A DNA stretch of 64,000 nt from the NCBI GenBank assembly GCA_046349395.1, contig JAXMCK010000006.1, positions 434,001 to 498,000 on the forward strand, read 5' to 3'. Numbering within the stretch: the first letter of the stretch is position 1; every line of letters starts with the position of its first letter. Origin of the DNA: JAXMCK01 sp046349395 (GTDB lineage Bacteria; Pseudomonadota; Alphaproteobacteria; Geminicoccales; Geminicoccaceae). Positions 33,504 to 44,842 of this stretch are shown here, piece by piece. Both the position numbers and the translations under genes were made by a program. The notes under the pieces are model-generated. The model did no database searches and had not been told where the DNA came from. It saw nothing but the letters and a program-made list of their open reading frames with translations.

Positions 33504-34607
33504 ATGGGCCCGCACCATCTCAACCGCATGCACCCCCCATTCGATCCACCGCCCCTACGGCGCCGGCATCTGCTGGCCTCGCTCCTCCTGGGCAACCTGT
33601 TCCGTGCCGGGACCTCGGCGGCACAGGCCGCGGCTGCGGCCGACCTGCCCTGGCACCATCTGCCCGACGGCACCTTCCGTAACCCGCAGGGCAGTCCCAC
33701 GCCCGGGGGCTCGTTCGGCGACTGGACCGGCTTCATGTGGCGGCGGCTGGTGGCCGGCGGCCCGCTGGACACGGTGCCGGACGGCCATGTGGTCCCCGAG
33801 CCCGAGGTGCTGGCCGGCCTGGCGCGCGGCGGGGACACGCTGACCTGGCTGGGGCACGCGTCGTTCCTCATCCGCCTCGGCGGCCGCACGATCCTCACCG
33901 ACCCCTTCCTGACCGAGTACGCGTCACCGGTGGAGGGCTTCGGCCCGAGGCGCTGGGCGCCGGCACCCCTGCGGCCCGAGCAGTTGCCACCGATCGACCT
34001 GCTGCTGCTCTCGCACAACCATTACGACCATCTGGACCTGCGGGCGCTGGCCCGCCTGCCGGGACGCGAGCGGACGACGGTCGTGGGTCCGCTGCGGCTG
34101 ACGCGATACTTCGACCCGGCCCCCTTCGCGCAGGTGCTCGAACTCGACTGGCACCAGGAGGTGCCGATCGGCCCCCTCCAGGTCACCGCCACCCCGGCCA
34201 TCCATTTCAGCAAGCGCGGGCTGTTCGACCGCAACGCCTCGCTCTGGTGCGGCTACCGTGTCGTCGCCGACGGCCGGACGGTCTGGTTCGCTGGTGACAC
34301 CGCCTACGGGCCGGCATTCCGCGAGCTCGGCAGCCGCTACGACCCGCCCGACCTCGCCCTGGTGCCGATCGGCGCCTACGCGCCGCGCGAGCTCATGCGG
34401 GCCGGCCACTGCTCGCCGGAGGAGGCGATCGCCATCGGCCGCGACGTGGGTGCAGCCCGCCTCGTCGCCATGCACTGGGGAACGATCCGCATGACGGACG
34501 AGCCGGCGCTGGAACCGCCAGAGCTGTTCACGGCGGCGGCGGCGGCGGCCGGCTATGCGGCGCACCGCGCCTGGGTGATGCGGATCGGCGAGACGCGGGC
34601 GCTCTAG
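33504..34607 (+). CDS. Exported MBL-fold metallohydrolase (NAPE-PLD/RomA-like)
   Basis: This 367-residue protein has an N-terminal RRRHLLASLLLGN stretch and Ala-rich cleavage region, a probable Tat signal. The catalytic domain has WLGHASFLIR, LLLSHNHYDHLDL (HxHxDH), the late WFAGDTAYGP Asp and MHWGT His. The NAPE-PLD-like branch acts on phosphodiesters or lipids in known cases. The start could also be the ATG at 33528. It converges on the SnoaL-like gene with only three bases between them. Confidence 0.82.
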   Translation: MGPHHLNRMHPPFDPPPLRRRHLLASLLLGNLFRAGTSAAQAAAAADLPWHHLPDGTFRNPQGSPTPGGSFGDWTGFMWRRLVAGGPLDTVPDGHVVPEPEVLAGLARGGDTLTWLGHASFLIRLGGRTILTDPFLTEYASPVEGFGPRRWAPAPLRPEQLPPIDLLLLSHNHYDHLDLRALARLPGRERTTVVGPLRLTRYFDPAPFAQVLELDWHQEVPIGPLQVTATPAIHFSKRGLFDRNASLWCGYRVVADGRTVWFAGDTAYGPAFRELGSRYDPPDLALVPIGAYAPRELMRAGHCSPEEAIAIGRDVGAARLVAMHWGTIRMTDEPALEPPELFTAAAAAAGYAAHRAWVMRIGETRAL

Positions 34608-34610
34608 ACG

Positions 34611-35081
34611 CTACTCGATCCAGCCCAGCTGCTTCTGGAAGCCGAGGCCGTCATAGTAGTCGCCCTGGTAGGTGATCTTGCCGTCCGCGACCCGCATCAG
34701 CGTCACGCCGTCGAAGCTGAAGCTCTGATTCGTGGCCGGCGTATCGGGTCCCCAGGCACCCGTGTTGGTGCCGCTGAAGGTCCATTCGAAGGCGACACCG
34801 TCGGCCGAGGCGACGGGCTCGCCCTTCATCTCCCATTTCAGGTCGGGCACGGCCTTGATGAAGACGGCGATCACATTGTCCCGGGCCGCCTCGCGGCCCA
34901 GCTGCGGCTCGCCGACCGTGACGTCGAGATAGGTGACGTCGTCCGCCATGAAGCTGGCGGCCTTCCCTGCGTCGTGGGCGTTCCAGGCGGCGACGTAGGC
35001 TGTGGCGATCTCCGCCGGTGACATCGCCCAAGCCGGGGACGCGACCAGGAGCAGGGCCCAGAGTGCCGACCGCAGACGCAT
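34611..35081 (-). CDS. Exported SnoaL-like (NTF2 fold) protein
   Basis: This is a 156-residue protein with a clear signal peptide (ALWALLLVASPAWA). The SnoaL/ester cyclase-like domain begins at AYVAAWNAHDAGKAASFMADD and ends with DGKITYQGDYYDGLGF. The fold binds small hydrophobic ligands; no catalytic role can be assigned. Confidence 0.8.
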   Translation of the reverse strand: MRLRSALWALLLVASPAWAMSPAEIATAYVAAWNAHDAGKAASFMADDVTYLDVTVGEPQLGREAARDNVIAVFIKAVPDLKWEMKGEPVASADGVAFEWTFSGTNTGAWGPDTPATNQSFSFDGVTLMRVADGKITYQGDYYDGLGFQKQLGWIE

Positions 35082-35126
35082 ATTGCCTCTCCTTCAGTTG
35101 CAAGGCGGTGTGCCGCCCCGCATAGG

Positions 35127-35408
35127 GTGCCGGCCCCGGTCGACCGCATCCAGCGCGCGTGGACGGGTGTGCTGGAGCAGGCCTTGGGGATCCTGGCGAC
35201 CATACTTCTTCTTTGCGTCGGCGCGGGAGTGGCGGCGTTCGCGCGCTGGCATGAGGGCCGGCCGCGTGAGCTGGGCGACGTCAGCCTCGTGCCCAGTCAT
35301 ATGCTTCTCGGCCTCGGTATCATCGTCGCGGTGCTGGCCGCCGCCCATCTCGTCTCGCTCCTCACCGGCCATCCCCTCACCAGCAGGTACCTCCACCTGC
35401 CGGACTGA
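35127..35408 (+). CDS. Small membrane protein, hypothetical
   Basis: This 93-residue product has two hydrophobic helices (ALGILATILLLCVGAGVAAF and MLLGLGIIVAVLAAAHLVSL) joined by a short polar loop. The start is GTG at 35127 with no strong RBS. Family unknown. It is about 100 bp ahead of ndvA. Confidence 0.6.
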   Translation: MPAPVDRIQRAWTGVLEQALGILATILLLCVGAGVAAFARWHEGRPRELGDVSLVPSHMLLGLGIIVAVLAAAHLVSLLTGHPLTSRYLHLPD

Positions 35409-35504
35409 CCGCGGCCTTTTCAACGGGGCGTTGCGGTCGCCTCGTTTCGGATCGGGGCGCGTGCTAGCTTCGGCGGCGTTGGGACCGGGCCGAAAGGCTG
35501 GGGA

Positions 35505-37367
35505 ATGCAAGATGAAACGGCGGCGGCCGGCCCGATCGGCGGGGCCGAGACTGCCGCGTCGTCGCCTGCGTCGACGGCTCTGCGCGCAGGCCGGCGCCAG
35601 CTCGTCGAGTTCGTCGAGGTCTATGCGCGCGCCCTGAGCTTCCTGGCGCCGGAGCGGCGGCTGGCCATCACGCTCGGCATCGCCAGCCTCGGCCTGGCGA
35701 CCCTGGTCTTCGTCGAGCCGACGCTGTTCGGCAAGGTGATCGACGTGCTGGCGTCCAGCGCCGGCCGGCCGCCGAGCGAGATCTGGGCCGAGAGCCTCTA
35801 CTGGCTGATGCTGTGGGGTCTCTTCGGCATCGGCGGCATCGTCGCCACCATCCTGGTCTCGCTGCACGCCGACCGGCTGGCGCATCGCCGCCGCCTCGCG
35901 GTGATGGCGAGCTTCTTCACCCACGTCCTGGCCCTGCCGCCGGCCTTCCACGGCGCGACGCATTCCGGCCGGCTGATGAAGGTGATGCTGCAGGGGTCCG
36001 AGCAGCTGTTCGGCCTGTGGCTGATGCTGTTTCGCGAAAACCTGACGACCTTCCTCGCCCTCCTCATCCTGCTGCCGCTGGCGATCTGGCGGAATTGGCA
36101 GCTGGGCGTTCTTCTGGCCGTGCTGACCCTGGTCTTCGCGGGACTCTCCTCCTGGGTGCTGCGGCAGACGCAGATCGCCCAGCAATCGGTCGAGCGGCTG
36201 CACTCGGATCTCGCCGCCCGGGCCGGCGACGTGTTCGGCAATGTCGTGCTGGTACAGAGCTTCCGCCGTCTTGCCGCCGAAGCCAGCAGCATCGACGAGA
36301 TGATCCGTCGTCTCATGGTCGCGCAGTATCCGGTGCTGAACTACTGGGCGCTCGTCAGCGTCCTCTCGCGCGCGGCCTCGACCCTCACAGTGATGGCGAT
36401 CTTCGCCCTCGGCACCTGGTTGTTCGTGCTGGGGCGGACCACCGTCGGGGAGATCGTGAGCTACATGGGCTTCGCGCAACTCCTCGTCGGCCGGCTCGAG
36501 GGGGCGATGGGCTTCGCCAACCGCCTGTTCTTCCAGAAGGAGGGTCTGCGCGAGTTCTTCACCATCCTGGACACGCGCTCGACGGTCGCGGAGCGTCCCG
36601 GGGCGCTCACGATGGGGCGGGCCGCGGGCAACGTCCGCTTCGAGCACGTGTCCCTGTCCTACGACGGCGAGCGGCCCGCCGTCAGCGATCTCGAGATCGA
36701 CGTGCCAGCGGGCACCACGGTGGCGCTGGTGGGTCCGACCGGGGCCGGCAAGAGCACCGCCATGGCGCTCCTCCTGCGCCTGCGCGATCCGGACACCGGC
36801 CGGATCACCATCGACGGTACCGACATCCGCGACGTGACCCTCGATTCGCTGCGCGCGAACGTCGGCGTCGTGTTCCAGGAGAGTTTGCTCTTCAACCGCA
36901 GCATCGAGGACAATCTGCTTGTCGGCCGACCCGATGCCACGCACGCCGAGGTCGAGGCAGCGGCGAAGCTGGCACAGGCGCACGATTTCATCATAGCGCG
37001 CCCCGACGGTTACCGGACGCTCGTCGGCGAGCGGGGTGCGGGGCTCTCCGGTGGCGAGCGACAGCGCCTCGCGATAGCCCGCGCCCTCCTCAAGGACCCG
37101 CCTCTTCTCATCCTCGACGAGGCGACGAGCGCTCTCGACGCCGCCACGGAGAGCCGGGTCCAGGAGGCCTTGGGGAACCTGATGCGCGGGCGGACCTCGT
37201 TCCTGATCGCGCACCGCCTGTCGACCATCCGCGACGCCGACCTGATCCTCGTCTTCGACCGCGGTCGTGTCGTCGAGCGCGGCTCGTTCACCGATCTCGT
37301 CGCCCAGGGCGGCCGGTTCGCCGAGCTGGCCCGCCTTCAGCTGGGCACCGATACCTCGCCCGGCTGA
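35505..37367 (+). CDS. ndvA: Cyclic beta-1,2-glucan ABC exporter NdvA
   Basis: This 620-residue half-transporter has an N-terminal six-helix exporter domain and a C-terminal ATPase with Walker A GPTGAGKST, signature LSGGERQRL and Walker B LLILDEATSALD. The opening EVYARALSFLAPERRLAI and FVEPTLFGKVIDVL are characteristic of NdvA/ChvA, which exports cyclic beta-1,2-glucan to the periplasm. An ~30-residue Ala-rich N-terminal extension precedes the usual start. No glucan synthase (ndvB) lies near, so it must be elsewhere. Confidence 0.87.
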   Translation: MQDETAAAGPIGGAETAASSPASTALRAGRRQLVEFVEVYARALSFLAPERRLAITLGIASLGLATLVFVEPTLFGKVIDVLASSAGRPPSEIWAESLYWLMLWGLFGIGGIVATILVSLHADRLAHRRRLAVMASFFTHVLALPPAFHGATHSGRLMKVMLQGSEQLFGLWLMLFRENLTTFLALLILLPLAIWRNWQLGVLLAVLTLVFAGLSSWVLRQTQIAQQSVERLHSDLAARAGDVFGNVVLVQSFRRLAAEASSIDEMIRRLMVAQYPVLNYWALVSVLSRAASTLTVMAIFALGTWLFVLGRTTVGEIVSYMGFAQLLVGRLEGAMGFANRLFFQKEGLREFFTILDTRSTVAERPGALTMGRAAGNVRFEHVSLSYDGERPAVSDLEIDVPAGTTVALVGPTGAGKSTAMALLLRLRDPDTGRITIDGTDIRDVTLDSLRANVGVVFQESLLFNRSIEDNLLVGRPDATHAEVEAAAKLAQAHDFIIARPDGYRTLVGERGAGLSGGERQRLAIARALLKDPPLLILDEATSALDAATESRVQEALGNLMRGRTSFLIAHRLSTIRDADLILVFDRGRVVERGSFTDLVAQGGRFAELARLQLGTDTSPG

Positions 37368-37496
37368 GTCCAGAGGGTGCGTCGGCGCTGCAACAGCTGC
37401 CGCTGCATTGGCAGCTCGCGGCGCATTTGAACGCTGTTCCGAGGGGATGGTTGAGGTATTCTGACTATCCCATTGTTGTGGTGGACTCTTCTCGCC

Positions 37497-37832
37497 ATGA
37501 CCGGACGCTATATGTGGTGCGCTGCGGCCGCCTTGTGCCTAGCGATGGGCGGTCAAGCTGCCGCGACGAACAGGACTTTGGACCTCGCCGTCCATCCGAC
37601 CGACGTGCGGGTCCAGCGCGCGGCCCCGATCAGGGCCACCAAGGTCAGCGAAGCCGGCCCAGCGCCCGAAGTGCTGAACGATCCCGGTGCCATGGGGACG
37701 CCGTCCATTCCGATCCGGCGTCTCAATGAGGACGACAACGGGTTCCTCGGCGGCCTGCTCGGCGGCAAGACCATCCCGCTGTTCCGGGTCACCGTGCCGG
37801 GTGCTGTGTTCGGTAACCGGTCGATCCAATAG
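37497..37832 (+). CDS. Small exported hypothetical protein
   Basis: This 111-residue protein starts at the ATG 37497 (MTGRYMWCAAAALCLAMGGQ, signal peptide). The mature part has no recognised domain; it ends with GGLLGGKTIPLFRVTVPGAVFGN. It converges on the YcgN gene with 12 bases between stops. Confidence 0.6.
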   Translation: MTGRYMWCAAAALCLAMGGQAAATNRTLDLAVHPTDVRVQRAAPIRATKVSEAGPAPEVLNDPGAMGTPSIPIRRLNEDDNGFLGGLLGGKTIPLFRVTVPGAVFGNRSIQ

Positions 37833-37844
37833 GACCGTAGCGAC

Positions 37845-38255
37845 CTAGCCGGGCTCGCCCCAGTCGACCTCGTCCTCGCTGACGAGATCGCCCCGCATGG
37901 AGGGGCCCTCGGTGTGGACCCGCTCCGGGTCGCCGCACACGAGGTGATGCCAGTCCGGCAGGTCGTAGCCCTGCGCCACGAGGCGATAGGCACAGGTGTG
38001 CGGCAGCCAGGTCAGGGCGTGGACATTGTCCGGCGTGACCTTCACGCAGTCGGGGACGTTGGCCTGCCGGCCGGCATAGTCGCGGCAGCGGTGGGTGCAG
38101 AGGTCGAGGAAACGGCAGGCGGCATCGGAGAGCGCGATCTCGCCGGTATCCTCGTCCTCGACCCTGATCTGGCAGCAGAGCCCGCAGCCGTCACAGAGCG
38201 ATTCCCACTCGGCCTCGGTGAAGGTGCCGAGCGTCTTGTCGTGCCAGAACGCCAT
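37845..38255 (-). CDS. YcgN-family cysteine cluster protein (UPF0260)
   Basis: This 136-residue protein carries the Cys cluster LCDGCGLCCQIR and later CTHRCRDY, CVKV and CAYR cysteines, the pattern of UPF0260 proteins that may bind metal or Fe-S. Length and sequence match the family well. Function is unproven. Confidence 0.88.
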   Translation of the reverse strand: MAFWHDKTLGTFTEAEWESLCDGCGLCCQIRVEDEDTGEIALSDAACRFLDLCTHRCRDYAGRQANVPDCVKVTPDNVHALTWLPHTCAYRLVAQGYDLPDWHHLVCGDPERVHTEGPSMRGDLVSEDEVDWGEPG

Positions 38256-38319
38256 GGCTCATCCGAGCACGCCGCCGGCTGGGGGTCCAGCGCGGCGGTG
38301 GCCGGAGTGAGGGAGCGGC

Positions 38320-38850
38320 TCAGCGGTTGCCGGGCAGCGACGGGATCGCCCGCAGATAGCGGTAGATGTCGGTCAGGTCGGAATCGGACATGTTGGCGTA
38401 GATCGGCCACGGCATGACCTGGAGGATGCGGTTGCTGCCGTCGGGATCCTTGCCGGTGCGGATCGTGCTGATGAACTTCTTGAGGGTCAGACCCGCCGGC
38501 AGGCCGTTCCTGTCGGGCGTGAGGTTGGGCGAGACGAAGGGTCCGAACACGCCGCCGCCGGCCAGGTACTTGGCGGCGTTCACCTTGGTCTTCTTGCCCT
38601 CGTAGGGGTTGCCGTTGGCGGTGTAGGGCTGCGAGCTGTGGCAGTCGTTGCAGCCGCCGACCGCATTGACCCAGTAGCTGCCGCGGCCGACGTCGTTGCG
38701 CGCCCAGGCCGGGTAGTTCAGCGGTACGGGCGCGATGCGAAAGCCGATATCGACCCGAGTGTCTCCGGCGACGGCCTCGTTCGCCGGCGTGAGGGACATG
38801 GTCGCCGCGAGAAGGCTCGCTGCCAGCACGACTCCGGTGCACCAACGCAT
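38320..38850 (-). CDS. Exported c-type cytochrome
   Basis: This 176-residue protein has a signal peptide (VVLAASLLAATMSLTPANEA) and one heme c motif CNDCH near residue 67. A Met in the VMPWPIYANMSDSDL stretch could be the second heme ligand. The DLTDIYRYLRAI helix is typical of cytochrome c folds. It is periplasmic. GGGAG lies eight bases before the ATG. No oxidase or dehydrogenase partner is adjacent. Confidence 0.85.
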   Translation of the reverse strand: MRWCTGVVLAASLLAATMSLTPANEAVAGDTRVDIGFRIAPVPLNYPAWARNDVGRGSYWVNAVGGCNDCHSSQPYTANGNPYEGKKTKVNAAKYLAGGGVFGPFVSPNLTPDRNGLPAGLTLKKFISTIRTGKDPDGSNRILQVMPWPIYANMSDSDLTDIYRYLRAIPSLPGNR

Positions 38851-39024
38851 CCATGGACTCCCTGCATGCGGAAGGAACGAGATGTTCCCTCCCGCCCTGG
38901 TTGAATTCGAACTCTGCCCCGCCGCCCGGTCCCGGTCAACGGCCCTATCGGGACGATAGCCCGTCGGCATTGGCCGTCCGCTCCGCGACCGCTCAGGGTG
39001 CGAGGGTACCCTAGCAGGGAGAGG

Positions 39025-39486
39025 ATGCCCGTGCCCAGAATCTGCATCGCCATTTTGTTGATTTTTCTTTGCCTGTTGTCGCCACCTGCGCGCGCAGATG
39101 GCGCGCAGGAGGTGCAGGGCCTCTATGCTCGCTTCGTCGCGGCCCAGAACGCTCACGATCTTGCGGCCGTGCGGGCTCTGCTGCTCGACTCGGACCGTTT
39201 CCTCTGGGTCAGCGACGGGCACTCGGTGTGGGGACCGGATGCGCTCATCGCCCGCATGAGCTCGTTCCAGAAAGCCGAAGTCTGGCATGTGGATCCGGAC
39301 CTCGCCGATGCGGTGCCGGTCGAGGTGACACCGGAATCGGCCTACCTGCATTTGCCGCTGGTGCTGACGATCGGCCCGGCCGCGAAGCCGGACCGGCTCC
39401 GCTTCCTCGTCAGCGTGCTCGGCGTGCGCACGCCGGACGGCTGGCGGATCGCGGCCCTGTTCACGACTGACGACAAGAGGTCTTGA
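39025..39486 (+). CDS. Exported SnoaL-like (NTF2 fold) protein
   Basis: This 153-residue protein has a signal peptide (ICIAILLIFLCLLSPPARA) and an NTF2-like domain opening with GLYARFVAAQNAHDLAAVR and ending in DGWRIAALFTTDD. The ATG at 39025 has GGGAGAGG directly upstream. It is a second, distant member of the fold seen at 34611-35081. Confidence 0.78.
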   Translation: MPVPRICIAILLIFLCLLSPPARADGAQEVQGLYARFVAAQNAHDLAAVRALLLDSDRFLWVSDGHSVWGPDALIARMSSFQKAEVWHVDPDLADAVPVEVTPESAYLHLPLVLTIGPAAKPDRLRFLVSVLGVRTPDGWRIAALFTTDDKRS

Positions 39487-39529
39487 CCCTTGCGGCGGTG
39501 CGGCTGAGGTCGGGGGCACGGAGGCCCGC

Positions 39530-40219
39530 ATGATCGCATTCGCCGAGATCGAGGAGGCTGCCCTCGCCCGCCACGGCCGCGAGGAGATCGACCGCCGACT
39601 GTCGTCCCCGCGCTCGGCGGCGGAACTGCGTGCCTTGCCGGACGACCGGTACCTCTCGGCGATGAGTCAGCGGATCTTCCGCGCCGGGCTCAAGCACGAG
39701 CTTGTCGACCGCAAGTGGCCGGCGTTCGAGGAGGTGTTCCACGGCTTCGCGCCCGATGCCTGTGCCCGGCTCTACGACGAGGACATGGAGGCCGTGCTCG
39801 AGGACAAGCGGCTCATCCGGCATCTCGGCAAGCTGCGCAGCGTGCGCGCCAACGCCCAGGCGATGCGCGCGATCGCCGAAGCCGAGGGCTCGTTCGGCGG
39901 CTGGATTGCGAACTGGCCCACGGACGACATCGTCGGCCTGTGGCAGGCGCTGCAGAAGCGCTTCCAGCAGATGGGCGGCAACTCGGCCCCGGTGTTCCTG
40001 CGCATGGTCGGCAAGGACACCTTCATCCCCACCGAACACGTAGTCGGGGCGCTGGCGCACTGGGGCTGCGAGGGCGGCGGCACGTCGCGGGCCGAGCGCT
40101 CGGCCCTACAGTCGACCTTCAACGACTGGGCGGCCGAGACCGGCCGCCCGCTCTGCCAGCTATCGCAGATCCTGGCCCTGTCGGCCGGTGGCGAGGGGCA
40201 TCACGCCGCGAGGCGCTGA
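39530..40219 (+). CDS. DNA-3-methyladenine glycosylase I-like protein
   Basis: This 229-residue protein is of the Tag family: the helix-hairpin-helix-type core shows YLSAMSQRIFRAGLKHELVDRKWPAF and the IRHLGKLRSVRANAQAM segment. It lacks an N-terminal Cys/His zinc-ligand motif like that of E. coli Tag, so it is a paralogue whose repair activity is not certain. Its last 19 bases overlap the convergent ABC ATPase gene. Confidence 0.75.
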   Translation: MIAFAEIEEAALARHGREEIDRRLSSPRSAAELRALPDDRYLSAMSQRIFRAGLKHELVDRKWPAFEEVFHGFAPDACARLYDEDMEAVLEDKRLIRHLGKLRSVRANAQAMRAIAEAEGSFGGWIANWPTDDIVGLWQALQKRFQQMGGNSAPVFLRMVGKDTFIPTEHVVGALAHWGCEGGGTSRAERSALQSTFNDWAAETGRPLCQLSQILALSAGGEGHHAARR

Positions 40220-41277
40220 CCGCTCGCCTTGTCGAACAGGTGGACGTGGTTGAGATCCGGGGCGAGGCCGATCTTGTCGCCGGGGGTCAGCTTGTGCCGC
40301 TCGCGGAACACGGCCTGCACCTCGCCGCCACCCAGCCGGCTGACGACGAGCGTCTCGGCCCCGGTCGGCTCGACGACCACGACCTCGGCGCCCAGCGCCG
40401 AGCCCGAGGGCTGCAGCTGGAGATGCTCCGGGCGCACGCCGTAGATGACGTCCTGACCCTCGCGGCCGCCCGAGTTGGCCGGCAGCGGGAGGGCGGTGCC
40501 GTCGGCGGAGATGGCGCTGACCGAGCCGTTCTGGCGGCTCAGCTTGGCGTCGATGAGGTTCATCGCGGGCGAGCCGATGAAGCCGGCGACGAACAGGTTG
40601 GCCGGCCGGTCGTAGAGCTCCAGCGGTGCGCCCACCTGCTCGACATTGCCGCCCTGCATGACGACGATGCGGTCGGCCATCGTCATCGCCTCGATCTGGT
40701 CGTGCGTGACGTAGATGGCGGTGGTCTTCAGCCGCTGGTGCAGCTCCTTGATCTCGGTGCGCATCTGCACGCGCAGCTTGGCGTCGAGGTTCGAGAGCGG
40801 CTCGTCGAACAGGAAGACCTGCGGGTTGCGGACGATGGCGCGGCCCATGGCGACACGCTGGCGCTGGCCGCCCGACAGTTGGCGCGGATAGCGGTCGAGC
40901 AACCCGTTCAGGCCCAGGATCTGCGCCGCCTTGCCGACGCGCTCCTCGATGACGTTCTTCGGCGCCTTCGCCAGCTTCAAGGAGAAGGCCATGTTCTCCT
41001 TGACCGTCATGTGCGGGTAGAGCGCGTAGTTCTGGAACACCATCGCGATGTCGCGGTCCTTGGGCGGGACGTTGTTCACCACCCGGCCGCCGATTGCGAT
41101 CTCGCCGCGGCTGATCTCTTCGAGGCCCGCGATCATGCGGAGCAACGTGGACTTTCCGCAGCCCGACGGACCGACCAGCACCACGAACTCGCCGTCCTGG
41201 ATATCGACCTGGACGCCGTGCAGGGCCTGCACGGTGCCATAGAACTTGTCGACCTTGCGTACGTCCACCGCGGCCAT
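40201..41277 (-). CDS. Orphan ABC importer ATPase, MalK/UgpC type
   Basis: This 358-residue protein is complete: Walker A GPSGCGKST, signature LSGGQRQRV, Walker B VFLFDEPLSNLD, switch His YVTHDQIEAMT and a TOBE domain with the GVRPEHLQ motif. No permease or binding protein is near; such orphan ATPases can serve several sugar importers. It closely follows the classical UgpC/MalK sequence, closer than the other two copies in the window. Confidence 0.92.
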   Translation of the reverse strand: MAAVDVRKVDKFYGTVQALHGVQVDIQDGEFVVLVGPSGCGKSTLLRMIAGLEEISRGEIAIGGRVVNNVPPKDRDIAMVFQNYALYPHMTVKENMAFSLKLAKAPKNVIEERVGKAAQILGLNGLLDRYPRQLSGGQRQRVAMGRAIVRNPQVFLFDEPLSNLDAKLRVQMRTEIKELHQRLKTTAIYVTHDQIEAMTMADRIVVMQGGNVEQVGAPLELYDRPANLFVAGFIGSPAMNLIDAKLSRQNGSVSAISADGTALPLPANSGGREGQDVIYGVRPEHLQLQPSGSALGAEVVVVEPTGAETLVVSRLGGGEVQAVFRERHKLTPGDKIGLAPDLNHVHLFDKASGQRLAA

Positions 41278-41376
41278 GCTGCTCTCCCTTGTGCGTCGTT
41301 GCCGGAAGAGCCCCGGCCCGCGCCTAAGGGCCGATGATGGCGGCGTCGTCCCGCTTCGGCAATGCCCCGATGCGGC

Positions 41377-42531
41377 TCATTCGCGCAGATCGTCCCACAG
41401 CTCCTTCACCTTGGCGAAGAAGCCCTCGGACTCGGGGTGCTGGTCCTTCGCGGACTCGTCCCCGCTGGCCTTCTCGAACTCGCGGAGCAGCTCCTCCTGC
41501 CGCTTCGTGAGGTTGACCGGCGTCTCGACGACGATCTCGACCATCATGTCGCCGCGCGACTGGGCATGCAGCTCGGTCATGCCCTTGCCCTTGAGGCGGA
41601 TCTGCTTGCCGCCCTGGGTGCCGTTCGGGATCGCCACGCGGATCCGCTGCCCCTCGATCGTCGGCACCTCGACCTGACCGCCGAGGGCGGCCGTCGTCAT
41701 CGGAATGGGTACCCGGCAGAAGATGTTCGTCCCCTCGCGCCGGAACAGCCGATGTGGCGTGACGGTCACGAAGATGTAGAGATCGCCCGCCTGGCCGCCG
41801 CGCATGCCGGCCTCGCCCTCGCCCTGCAGGCGGATGCGCATCTGGTCCTCGACCCCGGCCGGTATGTTGACCGCCAGCGTCTTCTCGCGCTGCACCACGC
41901 CGTTGCCGGCACAGGCGCGGCACGGGTTCTTGATGACGCGACCGGTGCCCTGGCAGGTCGGGCAGGTCCGCTCGACGGTGAAGAAGCCCTGCTGGCTGCG
42001 GACACGGCCCGCACCGCGACAGCCGGGGCAGGTGCCGGGCTCGCTGCCACCCTCGCTGCCGGTGCCGCTGCACGCCTCGCAGGGGACGGCGGTCGGCACC
42101 CGGATCTGCGCCTTCTTGCCGGCGAAGGCCTCTTCCAGCGTGATCGTCAGGTTGTAGCGCAGGTCGGCCCCGCGCGCGGCCCCGCCGCGCCGGCGGTTGT
42201 TGCCGCCACCGCCCATGAAGTCGCCGAAGAGATCGTCGAACACGTCGGCGAACGAGCCGAAGTCGAACCCGCCGGCACCGGGCCCGCCGCGGCCGCCGGC
42301 ACCCGACTCGAAGGCCTGGTGGCCGAATTGGTCGTAGGCGGCGCGCTTTTGCGGATCCTTCAGGATCTCGTAGGCCTCGTTGATCTCCTTGAAGCGAAGC
42401 TCGGCCGACGCATCACCCTGATTGCGGTCGGGGTGGTACTTCATCGCCAGCTGGCGATAGCTCTTCTTGATGTCGGCTTCGCTGGCGTTTCGCGCCACGC
42501 CCAGGGTCTCGTAGAAGTCGCGCTTGGCCAT
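41377..42531 (-). CDS. dnaJ: Chaperone DnaJ
   Basis: This 384-residue type I J-protein has a J domain at residues 1-70 with KYHPDRN (HPD) and a Gly-rich linker (GAGGRGGPGAGGFDFG). The zinc region contains four repeats (CEACSGTG, CPGCRGAG, CPTCQGTG, CRACAGNG) and is followed by a C-terminal substrate domain. It stimulates the ATPase of DnaK, whose gene lies just upstream on the same strand. The order dnaK-dnaJ is the common one. Confidence 0.97.
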   Translation of the reverse strand: MAKRDFYETLGVARNASEADIKKSYRQLAMKYHPDRNQGDASAELRFKEINEAYEILKDPQKRAAYDQFGHQAFESGAGGRGGPGAGGFDFGSFADVFDDLFGDFMGGGGNNRRRGGAARGADLRYNLTITLEEAFAGKKAQIRVPTAVPCEACSGTGSEGGSEPGTCPGCRGAGRVRSQQGFFTVERTCPTCQGTGRVIKNPCRACAGNGVVQREKTLAVNIPAGVEDQMRIRLQGEGEAGMRGGQAGDLYIFVTVTPHRLFRREGTNIFCRVPIPMTTAALGGQVEVPTIEGQRIRVAIPNGTQGGKQIRLKGKGMTELHAQSRGDMMVEIVVETPVNLTKRQEELLREFEKASGDESAKDQHPESEGFFAKVKELWDDLRE

Positions 42532-42582
42532 CAGGTCGTTCGCCGCTGCAGAGGCCTCGAAACTGGTCTCTCAGATATGGTT

Positions 42583-42613
42583 GACGCCGGGTCGCTGCAA
42601 CGCGCCCGGCGTC
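42583..42613 (-). promoter_or_regulatory. Intergenic hairpin between dnaK and dnaJ
   Basis: GACGCCGGG (42583-42591) and CCCGGCGTC (42605-42613) form a 9-bp stem with a 13-base loop in the 113-bp gap. No U-run follows on the - strand, so it looks like an attenuation or mRNA-processing site that would keep DnaJ below DnaK, not a full terminator. Confidence 0.5.
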
Positions 42614-42644
42614 CACACCACGAGACTTACGGAAGCGGCCGGCC

Positions 42645-44558
<1,914 letters not shown>

Positions 44559-44842
44559 TACCTTCCTCACGCGACTGGCGCGATCTACTGCGTGTTACGC
44601 TAAAGGGCGCGGCCGGCGATCTCGCTCGGCAAGGCAATTCTACAACCCGGCGCCCCACCTCGCGCTCATATGGGAGTGCCCGCCTAGCGGTGCAACCGGC
44701 GCGGGCAGCAGGGATTTTGCCGGCCGGCACGGGAACGCAGCACGTAGGGGAAGGTGCGTGCGGTTTACAGCCCGGGCCTGCCCTGATACCCGCAGCCGAC
44801 CTCGGCCGACTGCGTCGGCCGACCTGCAACGAGGACCCGGAG

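Noticed and set aside
44559..44842. A sigma32 heat-shock promoter before dnaK
   Set aside because: Only weak CTTGCC-like matches were found; nothing that could be placed with confidence.
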